17,375 nt of DNA from JBBKWH01 sp037968855 (GTDB lineage: Bacteria; Pseudomonadota; Gammaproteobacteria; Pseudomonadales; Moraxellaceae), in contig JBBKWH010000114.1 in assembly GCA_037968855.1 (NCBI GenBank), positions 1-17,375 on the forward strand, written 5' to 3'. Position numbers and translations under genes: made by a program. Positions 6,510 through 13,373 of the stretch are shown one piece after another; position 1 is the first letter of the stretch, and each line of letters opens with the position of its first letter. The notes beneath the pieces were generated by a model. That model was not told where the DNA came from, did not search any database, and worked only from the letters and a program-made list of their open reading frames with translations.

Positions 6510-7805
6510 ATGAGCCAAGATCCATCAAACCCAACCGATCAGAACCCCCTTGCAACTGAGCGACAGTCTCAGCCCAATAGCGCGCCATCACCAGCCGTGA
6601 CCAGTCCAACTGCTCTGCCAGCAGTTGCTGATATTGCGGCGATGAATCCTGCACCCGTGAGTGTGATCCCGCAGCCCATGGCCGCTGCGACTGCGACGAC
6701 TTTGGGTGCACTAACACCAACCCAAAGCGTCGAAACCGATGCCGATATTGCCCGTGAGTTGGCTGCATTACAGTTGCCTGCGCACTTAAGTGGCAACGTG
6801 CGGCAGTTGGTCGACCATCTGGATTTGGTCAATAATCCTGCGCAAGTCAGCGAGTTGGGCCGTCAAAGCGGTCAAACCATTGCCAATTATGCCGATCATA
6901 TTTTAAAGCAAGTGCAGCAAAGTGATCTGAACGAGATGGGCGATAAACTGGGTGATGTGGTGGTACAAGCCAAGTCGCTTAATCTATCGACATTAAGTGA
7001 TAGCCGCTCAAAAGTGCCATTAATTGGTGGATTATTGGATCGGTTTTCCAATAAAAAAGAAGGCTTTGTACTGAAGTTTCAGAGTGTGGACACCCATATT
7101 CAAAAGCTGATGAAAGAGCTGAATCAAGCCGAAGGCACTTTAAGCCAACGCAATCAAAGCTTGGAGCAAATGTTTGTGCATACCGCACAAGAGTTTGAGC
7201 AGCTTGGCGTGGCGATTGTGGCTGGCAAAATTAAACTGGCTGGCTTAGAGCAACATATTGAGCAGCGCTTGTTGGCCAATCCAACACCTAGCCCACAAGA
7301 GGCGCAGGCAATTGGTGATTTAAAGCAGCTGACGGTGCGCTTGGATAAGCGTGTGGGTGACTTGAACGCCTTGCAAATGTCGGCCATGCAAACCTTGCCG
7401 ATGATCCGCATGATCCAACATAACAATCAGACCTTGGTGGAAAAATTTCACAATGTCCGTGAGTTGACCCTGCCTGCATGGAAACGGCAATTTATGTTGG
7501 CGGTGTCCTTGCTAGAGCAGAAAAAAGCCGCTGATTTGGCCCAAACCATTGATGACTCGACCAATGAGTTCTTGCGCAAAAATGCCGAATTGCTGAAGCA
7601 AAACTCGATCAGTACCGCCAAGATTAATCAACGGGCTGTCATTGATATCGAAACCCTAGAGCATGTGCAGCGCACGCTGATCTCGACCATTGAGGAAGTA
7701 CAAGAGATTCATCGCAAAGGCTATGACAGCCGCCGTGATGCCGAAGTCAAAATCCGTGACTTGCAGCAAGAGCTAAAAAATCGCTTGACTGAAAAAAGCA
7801 GCTAA
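6510..7805 (+). CDS. telA: Toxic anion resistance protein, TelA/KlaA family
   Basis: A 431-residue protein. Residues 1-75 are Pro/Ala/Thr/Ser-rich and probably disordered. From ~80 the TelA family body follows: a helix-rich core, GGLLDRF (173-179) leading into a long coiled coil (190-300), and the hallmark VRELTLPAWKRQF (316-328). The C-terminal region shows NQRAVIDIETLEHVQRTLISTIEEV (373-397), then the EIHRKGYDSRRDAE helix. The founding members were linked to tellurite and other toxic-anion or antimicrobial resistance. Chromosomal copies probably act in general envelope or antimicrobial stress, and the biochemical activity is not established. AGGA at 6499-6502 lies 7 bp before ATG 6510. It follows the TelA-like paralogue by 34 bp, so the two are likely co-transcribed and end at the terminator at 7854-7882. 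No TerC/TerD-type partner genes are present. Confidence 0.93.
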   Translation: MSQDPSNPTDQNPLATERQSQPNSAPSPAVTSPTALPAVADIAAMNPAPVSVIPQPMAAATATTLGALTPTQSVETDADIARELAALQLPAHLSGNVRQLVDHLDLVNNPAQVSELGRQSGQTIANYADHILKQVQQSDLNEMGDKLGDVVVQAKSLNLSTLSDSRSKVPLIGGLLDRFSNKKEGFVLKFQSVDTHIQKLMKELNQAEGTLSQRNQSLEQMFVHTAQEFEQLGVAIVAGKIKLAGLEQHIEQRLLANPTPSPQEAQAIGDLKQLTVRLDKRVGDLNALQMSAMQTLPMIRMIQHNNQTLVEKFHNVRELTLPAWKRQFMLAVSLLEQKKAADLAQTIDDSTNEFLRKNAELLKQNSISTAKINQRAVIDIETLEHVQRTLISTIEEVQEIHRKGYDSRRDAEVKIRDLQQELKNRLTEKSS

Positions 7806-7853
7806 GCCATGGCGTCATGATGTTGGTGCTGTGTGAGCAATCGATCCATAAAA

Positions 7854-7882
7854 GCCGCGCCCATGATTGGTCGTGGCTTTTT
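7854..7882 (+). terminator. Rho-independent terminator after telA
   Basis: GCCGCG (7854-7859) pairs with CGTGGC (7872-7877) with one G-U. An inner CCA/TGG stem closes a TGAT loop, and five T's follow (7878-7882), with another run of eight T's from 7891. A's precede the stem, so it might also stop minus-strand transcription. The rest of the 187-bp gap (7806-7992) shows nothing else recognisable. Confidence 0.78.
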
Positions 7883-7992
7883 GTTTGGTCTTTTTTTTCT
7901 TTAGTCTTTGGTGTTTTGGTCTGTATTCGCTTTGGTGAGTGCAGTGCCTGACGAGGGCGATACCTAAGCAATCATATTGGTCTAAAAGAGAG

Positions 7993-8436
7993 TCAAACCA
8001 GCATGAGCGCAATCGTCCACAGCACAATTGCAATGGCCGTGACACGCATGGCAGTGCGTAGCCAAAACTGACTTAAGCTCAACGCTTGACTATCGTTTGG
8101 TTGACGAAAAATACCCATAAAAAAATCGGCAGACTGTACGCCATAGACGCCACCAATCAGCGCACCAAGGCCGCCAAGAAGCCAGACAAACAACCAGATG
8201 ATTGCACCAGTGCTGGCAGGCTGAGTGATGGCATGTATCAAGGCAACAGCCAAATCAACGCCAGCGCCTAGTAGTAATCCAATCCCGCCTGCAATCAAGA
8301 GGTAGAACAGCCTGTGCTTCGCATTGCTAACTGGGTGCAGTTCGGTTTGGCTGAGGCGTTGGCTTGGTTGGGCAGTGGTTAGCTGCTGAGCGTTAATGGA
8401 TCTGCTGCGATAGTCGTGCTGAGTGTGCGTGGCCAT
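7993..8436 (-). CDS. Small membrane protein of unknown function (three helices)
   Basis: A 147-residue protein I do not recognise. Residues 1-40 are polar (Gln, Ser, Arg, His) and probably cytoplasmic. Three hydrophobic segments follow at about 42-70, 78-100 and 127-146. The first two are glycine-rich (AGGIGLLLGAG, LLGGLGALIGGVYG), which suggests tight helix packing, and a short polar loop (108-120) precedes the last. GAGGAA (complement of 8443-8448) lies 6 bp before the ATG and supports the start. It lies 34 bp downstream of mobA on the same strand and is probably co-transcribed with it, although no molybdenum link is visible in the sequence. It resembles generic inner-membrane proteins; no function is proposed. 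Confidence 0.75.
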   Translation of the reverse strand: MATHTQHDYRSRSINAQQLTTAQPSQRLSQTELHPVSNAKHRLFYLLIAGGIGLLLGAGVDLAVALIHAITQPASTGAIIWLFVWLLGGLGALIGGVYGVQSADFFMGIFRQPNDSQALSLSQFWLRTAMRVTAIAIVLWTIALMLV

Positions 8437-8470
8437 GATCAGTTCCTCAACAGATGTTTTGGAGGATAGT

Positions 8471-9175
8471 TTATGGCTTTAGACTAGCAGTGAGGAGTAG
8501 TTCTGGGCTGTTGATGTTCATAAAGTGTTCGGTATGCGGCCAGTGTAGCGTGAGGGCTTTTTGTTGTTTTAACCAGCGATAAACAGCTGGACTTTGCGCA
8601 AAGGCGTGTTTGAGCGAGTGTAGGATGCTGCGATGCAACAGTAGGCATAGGTTTTGTTGATGTTGGCCATCGTGCGCGACCACAATTGGTGCTTGTGTAC
8701 CCTTTTGTTGTTGTTGTTGTTGTTGTTGTTGCTGGAGCGCTTGCCATGCAGCAGCGGCAAAATCTTTGGGGTAATAGATCTGATCACAGGCGCTGACGAT
8801 GATCCAGTCGTGTTGACAGGCGTTGATGCCAACAATGAGACCCGCCATCGGGCCTTGATGTTGCATGTGCGTTTGTAACGTCGCCATAGACGTTGAGTCG
8901 CAATCGCGTACAATTCGGCCATACGCTTGGTAGCGTTCGAGATTTCGATTACAACTGATGACGCGATCATCGACTTGTGCCGGTAGTCGTTGTAGCACAT
9001 GCTCGATCATTGGCTTGCCTTCAAACAGAATCAGCCCTTTGTCTACACCACCCATGCGTTGGCCTGCACCGCCTGCCAAAATTAGTGCGGAGAGTGGGGG
9101 GAGTGCTGATGGCATGAGCATTGATGTCGATAATGGATCGGCAGATGCGCTCAAGTCAGATGGCAAAGCAGGCAT
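8471..9175 (-). CDS. mobA: Molybdenum cofactor guanylyltransferase MobA
   Basis: MobA transfers GMP from GTP to molybdopterin to make the guanine dinucleotide cofactor of DMSO-reductase-type enzymes. The nucleotide-binding motif LILAGGAGQRMGGVDKGL, GPMAGLIVG and the acidic SACDQ motif are present, and the C-terminal HWPHTEHFMNINSPEL matches the family's NINTPEEL-like end. A tract of ten Gln encoded by CAG(CAA)9 interrupts the region after the CDQ motif. The start is uncertain. The frame is open to a GTG at 9242-9244 (257 aa). ATG 9173-9175 (234 aa) and ATG 9119-9121 (216 aa) are the other options, and none has a strong ribosome site. I chose 9175 because a likely tsaB promoter occupies 9192-9221 and family members start close to the LAGG motif. 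Molybdoenzyme partners are not in the window. Confidence 0.92.
   Translation of the reverse strand: MPALPSDLSASADPLSTSMLMPSALPPLSALILAGGAGQRMGGVDKGLILFEGKPMIEHVLQRLPAQVDDRVISCNRNLERYQAYGRIVRDCDSTSMATLQTHMQHQGPMAGLIVGINACQHDWIIVSACDQIYYPKDFAAAAWQALQQQQQQQQQQKGTQAPIVVAHDGQHQQNLCLLLHRSILHSLKHAFAQSPAVYRWLKQQKALTLHWPHTEHFMNINSPELLLTASLKP
8705..8731 (-). repeat. (CAA)9 microsatellite inside mobA encoding poly-Gln
   Basis: Nine perfect TTG triplets on the plus strand read as nine CAA Gln codons in mobA, preceded in the gene by one CAG to give ten Gln. A perfect trinucleotide tract of this length is prone to slippage and stays in frame. Confidence 0.95.
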
Positions 9176-9191
9176 AACGAATGGATTCCAA

Positions 9192-9221
9192 TTGCAACCA
9201 GAGGCTCGTGCATCGTATAAC
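9192..9221 (+). promoter_or_regulatory. Candidate sigma-70 promoter for tsaB
   Basis: TTGCAA (9192-9197) and TATAAC (9216-9221) are separated by 18 bp. Transcription would start near 9228, about 38 bp before the tsaB ATG. It lies in the divergent region shared with mobA. Confidence 0.5.
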
Positions 9222-9265
9222 ACGCGCTGATTTTTCGCTGTCACAAATCCATATGAGGCTGTCTT

Positions 9266-9934
9266 ATGCTACTGGCACTTGAAACTGCAAATGATCAGTG
9301 TTCGGTTGGGCTATATGATGCTGCCGGTATTTTGGCCTATCGTTTTGATGATCGTCCGCGTGAGCAAACGCGGCTGTTATTACCCATGATTGATGCGGTG
9401 CTGACTGAGGTTGGGATCTCGTTGCCAGAGCTAGAGGCGATTGCGTTTAGTCGTGGGCCAGGCTCGTTTAGCGGGGTGCGGATTAATGCGGCAGTCACAC
9501 AAGCATTGGCATGGACACATGACCTACCGGTGATTCCGGTCTCGACGTTACAAGCCTTGGCACAAGCGGCAACCGAGCAGTATGGATTATCTGATGTGGT
9601 GGCAGTGCTAGACGCCCGTATGAATGAGGTGTATGCCGCAGCCTATCAGCGTGATCCTGCTGGCTTGATGCAGCCGATTGGTGCAGAGCAGTTGGCGGCT
9701 TATGATCAGGTGGTTTTGCCAGTTCATGCGGTGTTGGCTGGCAGTGGGGTGAATTTGGTGCAGTCCGATCAGGTACAGCGGCGTTATCTGAATGTGGCCG
9801 CCAATGCCGATCATGTTGGTCGCTTGGCGATTGCCATGTTACGCATCGGTCAAACGGTGTCTGCTGCCGAGGCCTTGCCTGTGTATTTGCGTGATGATGC
9901 ATGGAAAAAACTAGATGCACAGCGCGCGGGTTAA
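9266..9934 (+). CDS. tsaB: tRNA threonylcarbamoyladenosine biosynthesis protein TsaB
   Basis: TsaB is the scaffold partner of TsaD in making N6-threonylcarbamoyladenosine at A37 of ANN-decoding tRNAs, in the cytoplasm. The 222-residue product begins MLLALETANDQCSVGLYD, typical of the ASKHA-type fold. It carries the signature SRGPGSFSGVRI (62-73), and near its end has LPVYLRDDAWKK, matching the conserved family C-terminus. The usual Thr after GPGSF is Ser69, a conservative change. TGAGG at 9254-9258 lies 7 bp before ATG 9266. Length is normal. It is divergent from mobA and followed after a 67-bp gap by uppP. A short AT-rich hairpin and T-run lie in that gap, so linkage to the downstream operon is uncertain. 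Confidence 0.96.
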   Translation: MLLALETANDQCSVGLYDAAGILAYRFDDRPREQTRLLLPMIDAVLTEVGISLPELEAIAFSRGPGSFSGVRINAAVTQALAWTHDLPVIPVSTLQALAQAATEQYGLSDVVAVLDARMNEVYAAAYQRDPAGLMQPIGAEQLAAYDQVVLPVHAVLAGSGVNLVQSDQVQRRYLNVAANADHVGRLAIAMLRIGQTVSAAEALPVYLRDDAWKKLDAQRAG

Positions 9935-10001
9935 GGCTGGGTTCATCTGGGCAGTTTAGTGTGTTAAACGATTTTTTTATTCTTGATGGTGTGGAGTGGG
10001 T

Positions 10002-10823
10002 ATGGACATTTGGCTGTTGATTCAGGCCGTGATCATGGGTCTGGTCGAAGGCATTACCGAGTTCTTGCCAATCTCTAGTACAGGCCATTTGATTTTAAGC
10101 GCGCAGTTGTTGGATTTTTGGACACCCGAAAAACGCGAATTGTTTGAAGTGGCGGTTCAGATTGGCGCAATTGCTGCGGTCATTTATGAATACTGGGGCA
10201 AATTGTGGGGCGCGTTAATTGGCGCGATCAAAGGCGAGGTCAATGGACTGCGTTTGGCCTTGGGGCTGATCGTGGCGTCCATTCCGATTGTCATTTTGGG
10301 TCTGACCTTTGGCAGTGTGATCAAAGAATATTTGTTTAATGCGGTCACCGTGGCATCGGCATTGATTGTGGGTGGTGTGATTATTTTGTGGGCCGAAAAA
10401 CGTCCGCATGTGATTACTGAACATGAAGTCGAGCAGATCGGTTTAAAAAAAGCAGCGTTGATTGGCTTGATTCAATGCTTGGCCTTGATCCCCGGAACCT
10501 CTCGCTCTGGTGCAACCATTATTGGTGGTTTGCTGATGGGTGTGTCGCGTAAAGCGGCGGCAGAGTTTTCGTTTTTCTTGGGCATTCCGGTGTTGATGGG
10601 TGCGGGATTTTTGGATCTATACAAGCATCACGACATCCTGATTGGTCAGGATTGGGCCGTGCTTGGTGTGGGCATTATTACTGCGTTTGTTTCGGCCTTG
10701 TTGGTGATTCGCGCCTTGATTCGGTATGTGTCCAAGCATGACTTTACTGTGTTTGCATGGTATCGGATTGGGTTTGGTGCATTTATTTTGCTGACGGCGC
10801 TGACCGGCTGGATTCAGTGGTAA
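10002..10823 (+). CDS. uppP: Undecaprenyl-diphosphate phosphatase UppP (BacA)
   Basis: This inner-membrane enzyme dephosphorylates undecaprenyl pyrophosphate so the lipid carrier can be reused for peptidoglycan and surface polysaccharide synthesis; overexpression gives bacitracin resistance in relatives. The 273-residue product has the two family active-site motifs: EGITEFLPISSTGH (16-29, with Glu16, Glu20 and His29) and PGTSRSGAT (164-172, with Arg168). About eight hydrophobic segments span the protein, including 83-103, 114-130, 187-206 and 218-240. ATG 10002 is chosen because GGAG at 9993-9996 is well spaced for it; the GTG at 9996 overlaps that ribosome site. Its stop TAA is directly followed by the ATG of rsmJ. 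Length and motifs are complete. Confidence 0.97.
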   Translation: MDIWLLIQAVIMGLVEGITEFLPISSTGHLILSAQLLDFWTPEKRELFEVAVQIGAIAAVIYEYWGKLWGALIGAIKGEVNGLRLALGLIVASIPIVILGLTFGSVIKEYLFNAVTVASALIVGGVIILWAEKRPHVITEHEVEQIGLKKAALIGLIQCLALIPGTSRSGATIIGGLLMGVSRKAAAEFSFFLGIPVLMGAGFLDLYKHHDILIGQDWAVLGVGIITAFVSALLVIRALIRYVSKHDFTVFAWYRIGFGAFILLTALTGWIQW

Positions 10824-11657
10824 ATGCAACCCACCTTAATTCGTGCTGTTGCTGCTCAACACGAGGCTGCCAAGCAATGGCAACAACGACTAGCGGCGGT
10901 TGATGTGTCGTGTGCGTTGTTGCTGCAAGACCAGCCGTTTAGCCCACGCCAGTTGCGGCAACAGCCGGAACTGATGTTGCTATGTGATGAGCAAGGCTTA
11001 TGGCTGGCAGCAGATGGCATGCAGATGCAGCCCGATTGGATCGGGCAATTGCCACGACTCAAACGAGCCACGGTCAAAAACGAGCTAGCCGCGCGTGCGT
11101 GTCAGTTGTCGCAACAACCACGCTTGATTGACGCGACGGCGGGCCTAGGCCACGATGCCTTGTTGATGGCATGGTTAGGTGCAAACGTGCAGTTGGTCGA
11201 GCGTCATCCGGTGCTGTGGGCCTTGTTGCACTCGGCCCAGCAACAAGCGGCGCAAGACCCACGTCTAGCAGCTACGGTGGCGCGGATCACCTTGTATCAT
11301 CAAGACTCGGTGCAGTATTTGCAGCAGGCACAGGCCGATGTGGTGTATCTCGATCCGATGTTTCCCAAGGCTGAAAGCAGTAAGGCTGCGCCCTTAGTCA
11401 AAAAAGACATGCAAATTTTGCATCGCTTACTGCATGACGATCTAGATTTGGGCGAGGATTTACTTGCGCCTGCACGACAGATTGCAGCACGGGTGATCGT
11501 CAAGCGGCCTCGCCATGCGCCGGTGCTGGCCGGTTGCGAGCCGGATCATCGTTGGTTGGGTGATGCTTGCCGGTTTGATGGTTATTTTGCGGTGCGTCCT
11601 AGTGAGCAATCGACCGATCACGATGATGCATCCGCCATGAGTGACCGTGATGACTGA
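10824..11657 (+). CDS. rsmJ: 16S rRNA (guanine1516-N2)-methyltransferase RsmJ
   Basis: RsmJ methylates N2 of G1516 in 16S rRNA using S-adenosylmethionine. The 277-residue product shows the family pattern: VKNELAARA (84-92), the SAM-binding motif DATAGLGHDA (103-112), VERHP (125-129), the catalytic-site motif YLDPMFP (175-181), then VIVKRP and CRFDGYF near the C-terminus. The ATG directly abuts the uppP stop (TAAATG), so it is probably translated by coupling. Its last eight bases overlap the start of bioC. The C-terminal tail after about 258 (SEQSTDHDDASAMSDRDD) is acidic, variable and probably disordered, and looks like a short extension beyond the methyltransferase fold. Confidence 0.95.
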   Translation: MQPTLIRAVAAQHEAAKQWQQRLAAVDVSCALLLQDQPFSPRQLRQQPELMLLCDEQGLWLAADGMQMQPDWIGQLPRLKRATVKNELAARACQLSQQPRLIDATAGLGHDALLMAWLGANVQLVERHPVLWALLHSAQQQAAQDPRLAATVARITLYHQDSVQYLQQAQADVVYLDPMFPKAESSKAAPLVKKDMQILHRLLHDDLDLGEDLLAPARQIAARVIVKRPRHAPVLAGCEPDHRWLGDACRFDGYFAVRPSEQSTDHDDASAMSDRDD

Positions 11658-12459
11658 AATTTGGCAGCGTTTTGATCAGGCCGCATCGACCTATGAGGCT
11701 GCCAGCGTGTTGCAGCAGCAATCGGCGCAAGCCTTGCTGACATGGATGGGGCCGCAAGCGGCAGGCAGTGTCTGGTTGGATGCGGGCTGTGGAACCGGTT
11801 GGCTGACACGGCAGTTGGCGGATCAAGGCTTGCGCGTGTGGGCGATTGATCGGGCGCTGAACATGTTGCAGGGTTTACGTAGTTTGGATCAGGTGCAAAT
11901 TATTTGTGCAGATCTACGCGAGCTGCCGTTGCCCGATGGCATGTTGGATGGCTTGGTCAGTAACTTTGTGCTGCATTGGTTGGACGTTAACATTTTGCCG
12001 GAGCTATTGCGGGTGGTGCGGCCACAGGGTGAGTTGTATGTGGCGTTGCCAGTACAAGGATCGCTGCATGACGTACAGGCACGATTTGCTGGTTTTCCGG
12101 TATTTGATTTTCAGCCTGAGCAGGCATGGCTGGATGCTGCGGGTCCCGCGTTGGTTGATTGGCAGATTATGACGGTGCAGCAGTCATTTGCTTGCTTGCG
12201 TGATTTATTGCGTGCCTTGCGCCAGATGGGTGGCAACCAAACCTTAAATAAAAACCTAGATCAAAGCTCGGCGGAGCAGCAATCTGTCGCTGTGGCCACG
12301 ATGCGCACATGGTTGCAAGATGATCAGCCGGTCAACTTGGATTTTCGCGTGTTAATGTTGCATTTGCGCGTGCCGGTCAGTGCCGATGCTGATGCAGGGC
12401 CAGATCAGTTTTTGGCGTTGATGAATCAGTTGAATGCTGATCCGCGTTTTCATGATTAA
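11650..12459 (+). CDS. bioC: Malonyl-ACP O-methyltransferase BioC
   Basis: BioC methylates the free carboxyl of malonyl-ACP, disguising it so that fatty-acid enzymes can build the pimeloyl chain of biotin. The 269-residue product begins with the helix RFDQAASTYEAASVLQQQSA, typical of BioC. It has SAM motif I LDAGCGTG (43-50), Asp67, the later SNFVLHWL (104-111), and the LRALRQMGGN element that marks BioC among class I methyltransferases. ATG 11650 overlaps the rsmJ stop by eight bases. GAGTG at 11639-11643 gives a ribosome site, and GTGs at 11641 and 11647 are less likely starts. bioD follows 21 bp later. The pimeloyl-ACP esterase (BioH or equivalent) and bioF/A/B are not in the window. Confidence 0.94.
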   Translation: MTEIWQRFDQAASTYEAASVLQQQSAQALLTWMGPQAAGSVWLDAGCGTGWLTRQLADQGLRVWAIDRALNMLQGLRSLDQVQIICADLRELPLPDGMLDGLVSNFVLHWLDVNILPELLRVVRPQGELYVALPVQGSLHDVQARFAGFPVFDFQPEQAWLDAAGPALVDWQIMTVQQSFACLRDLLRALRQMGGNQTLNKNLDQSSAEQQSVAVATMRTWLQDDQPVNLDFRVLMLHLRVPVSADADAGPDQFLALMNQLNADPRFHD

Positions 12460-12480
12460 GCTGTTTTTTTGTTGAGATGA

Positions 12481-13260
12481 ATGATGTCTGATGCTGCCGT
12501 TCGCCCCAAGCGCCAAGTGTATTTTGTAGCCGGTACCGATACCGATGTAGGCAAAACCCAGATCTGTGCTGCGTTGTTGGCCGGTGCTACGGCGCAAGGT
12601 CATCGTTGTTTTGGGATCAAGCCGATTACGGCTGGTTGTCAGCAAGACGCGTCTGGGCAGTGGGTCAGTGCAGATGCCGAGCAATTAAATGCTGCGGCCA
12701 GTGTCAAATTGCATCCTGATTTTTTGGCCCCGATTAAACTGCCATTGCCGGTCTCGCCGCATTTGGCAGCGCAAGATGCTGGTATGACCCTGAACGCACA
12801 ACGGATTGCTGGATTGGTGCGCGGTGCTTTATCGACGCCTGCGACGCACGTGTTGGTGGAGGGTGCTGGGGGTTGGCGCGTGCCGATTAACAGCAGAGAG
12901 TCGATGGCAGATTTGGCCAAAGCCTTGCAGTTGCCCGTGATTTTGGTGGTTGGGATTCGCTTGGGCTGTATTAACCATGCGTGGTTGACGGCTGAAGTGC
13001 TGATGCGTGACGGGCTGCGGCTGGCCGGCTGGGTGGCCAATATTGTTGATCCCAATACCGCATTGGCCGATGCACAGATCGAAACCTTGCAGCAGTTATT
13101 GCCTGCGCCTTGTCTGGGTGTAGTGCCATTTGATTCGGCGGCAACGGCCGAATCTCGGGCGGCGTTTTTGCAATGGCCTGCCGAATGGCTTGCGGCTCAG
13201 GGACAGGCAGAGACACAGACTGATATCGCGGTTGAGACGACCAAAACCTTAGCCCCATAA
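12481..13260 (+). CDS. bioD: Dethiobiotin synthetase BioD
   Basis: BioD closes the ureido ring of dethiobiotin from 7,8-diaminopelargonate, CO2 and ATP, the penultimate step of biotin synthesis. The 259-residue product has the P-loop GTDTDVGKT (18-26), KPITAG (47-52), the VEGAGGWRVPI motif (126-136) and VVGIRLGCINHAWLTAE, all characteristic. Two adjacent ATGs (12481 and 12484) are possible. GAG at 12474-12476 is better spaced for the second, so the mature start may be one residue later. The last ~20 residues (GQAETQTDIAVETTKT) look like a non-conserved tail. It is probably the last gene of the uppP-rsmJ-bioC-bioD run. Confidence 0.95.
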   Translation: MMSDAAVRPKRQVYFVAGTDTDVGKTQICAALLAGATAQGHRCFGIKPITAGCQQDASGQWVSADAEQLNAAASVKLHPDFLAPIKLPLPVSPHLAAQDAGMTLNAQRIAGLVRGALSTPATHVLVEGAGGWRVPINSRESMADLAKALQLPVILVVGIRLGCINHAWLTAEVLMRDGLRLAGWVANIVDPNTALADAQIETLQQLLPAPCLGVVPFDSAATAESRAAFLQWPAEWLAAQGQAETQTDIAVETTKTLAP

Positions 13261-13295
13261 GGCGACAGACGTTGACGCTATCCCCAAAATAAGCC

Positions 13296-13340
13296 AGCAA
13301 AAGATGCAAAGCCCAAACAGACTTTGTCGGTTTTTTTGCT
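13296..13340 (+). terminator. Possible nested-hairpin terminator after bioD
   Basis: GCAAAG (13306-13311) can pair with CTTTGT (13322-13327), followed by CGG and seven T's. An outer AGCAAAA (13296-13302)/TTTTGCT (13334-13340) pairing is also possible. The inner stem is AT-rich with a ten-base loop and the T-run is offset by three bases, so this is weak evidence. Nothing else is clear in the 113-bp gap before the C13 peptidase gene. Confidence 0.35.
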
Positions 13341-13373
13341 AGCATGTGACGCATGATGTGAGTGGACCGCTGC

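Noticed and set aside
8654..8878. Plus-strand open frame with a poly-Leu run across the TTG repeat
   Set aside because: It is the antisense reading of the mobA microsatellite; mobA has complete family motifs on the minus strand.
9954..9978. Terminator between tsaB and uppP (GTTTA / TAAAC then T7)
   Set aside because: The stem is only five AT-rich base pairs with a six-base loop and the T-run is offset, so it is too weak to call.
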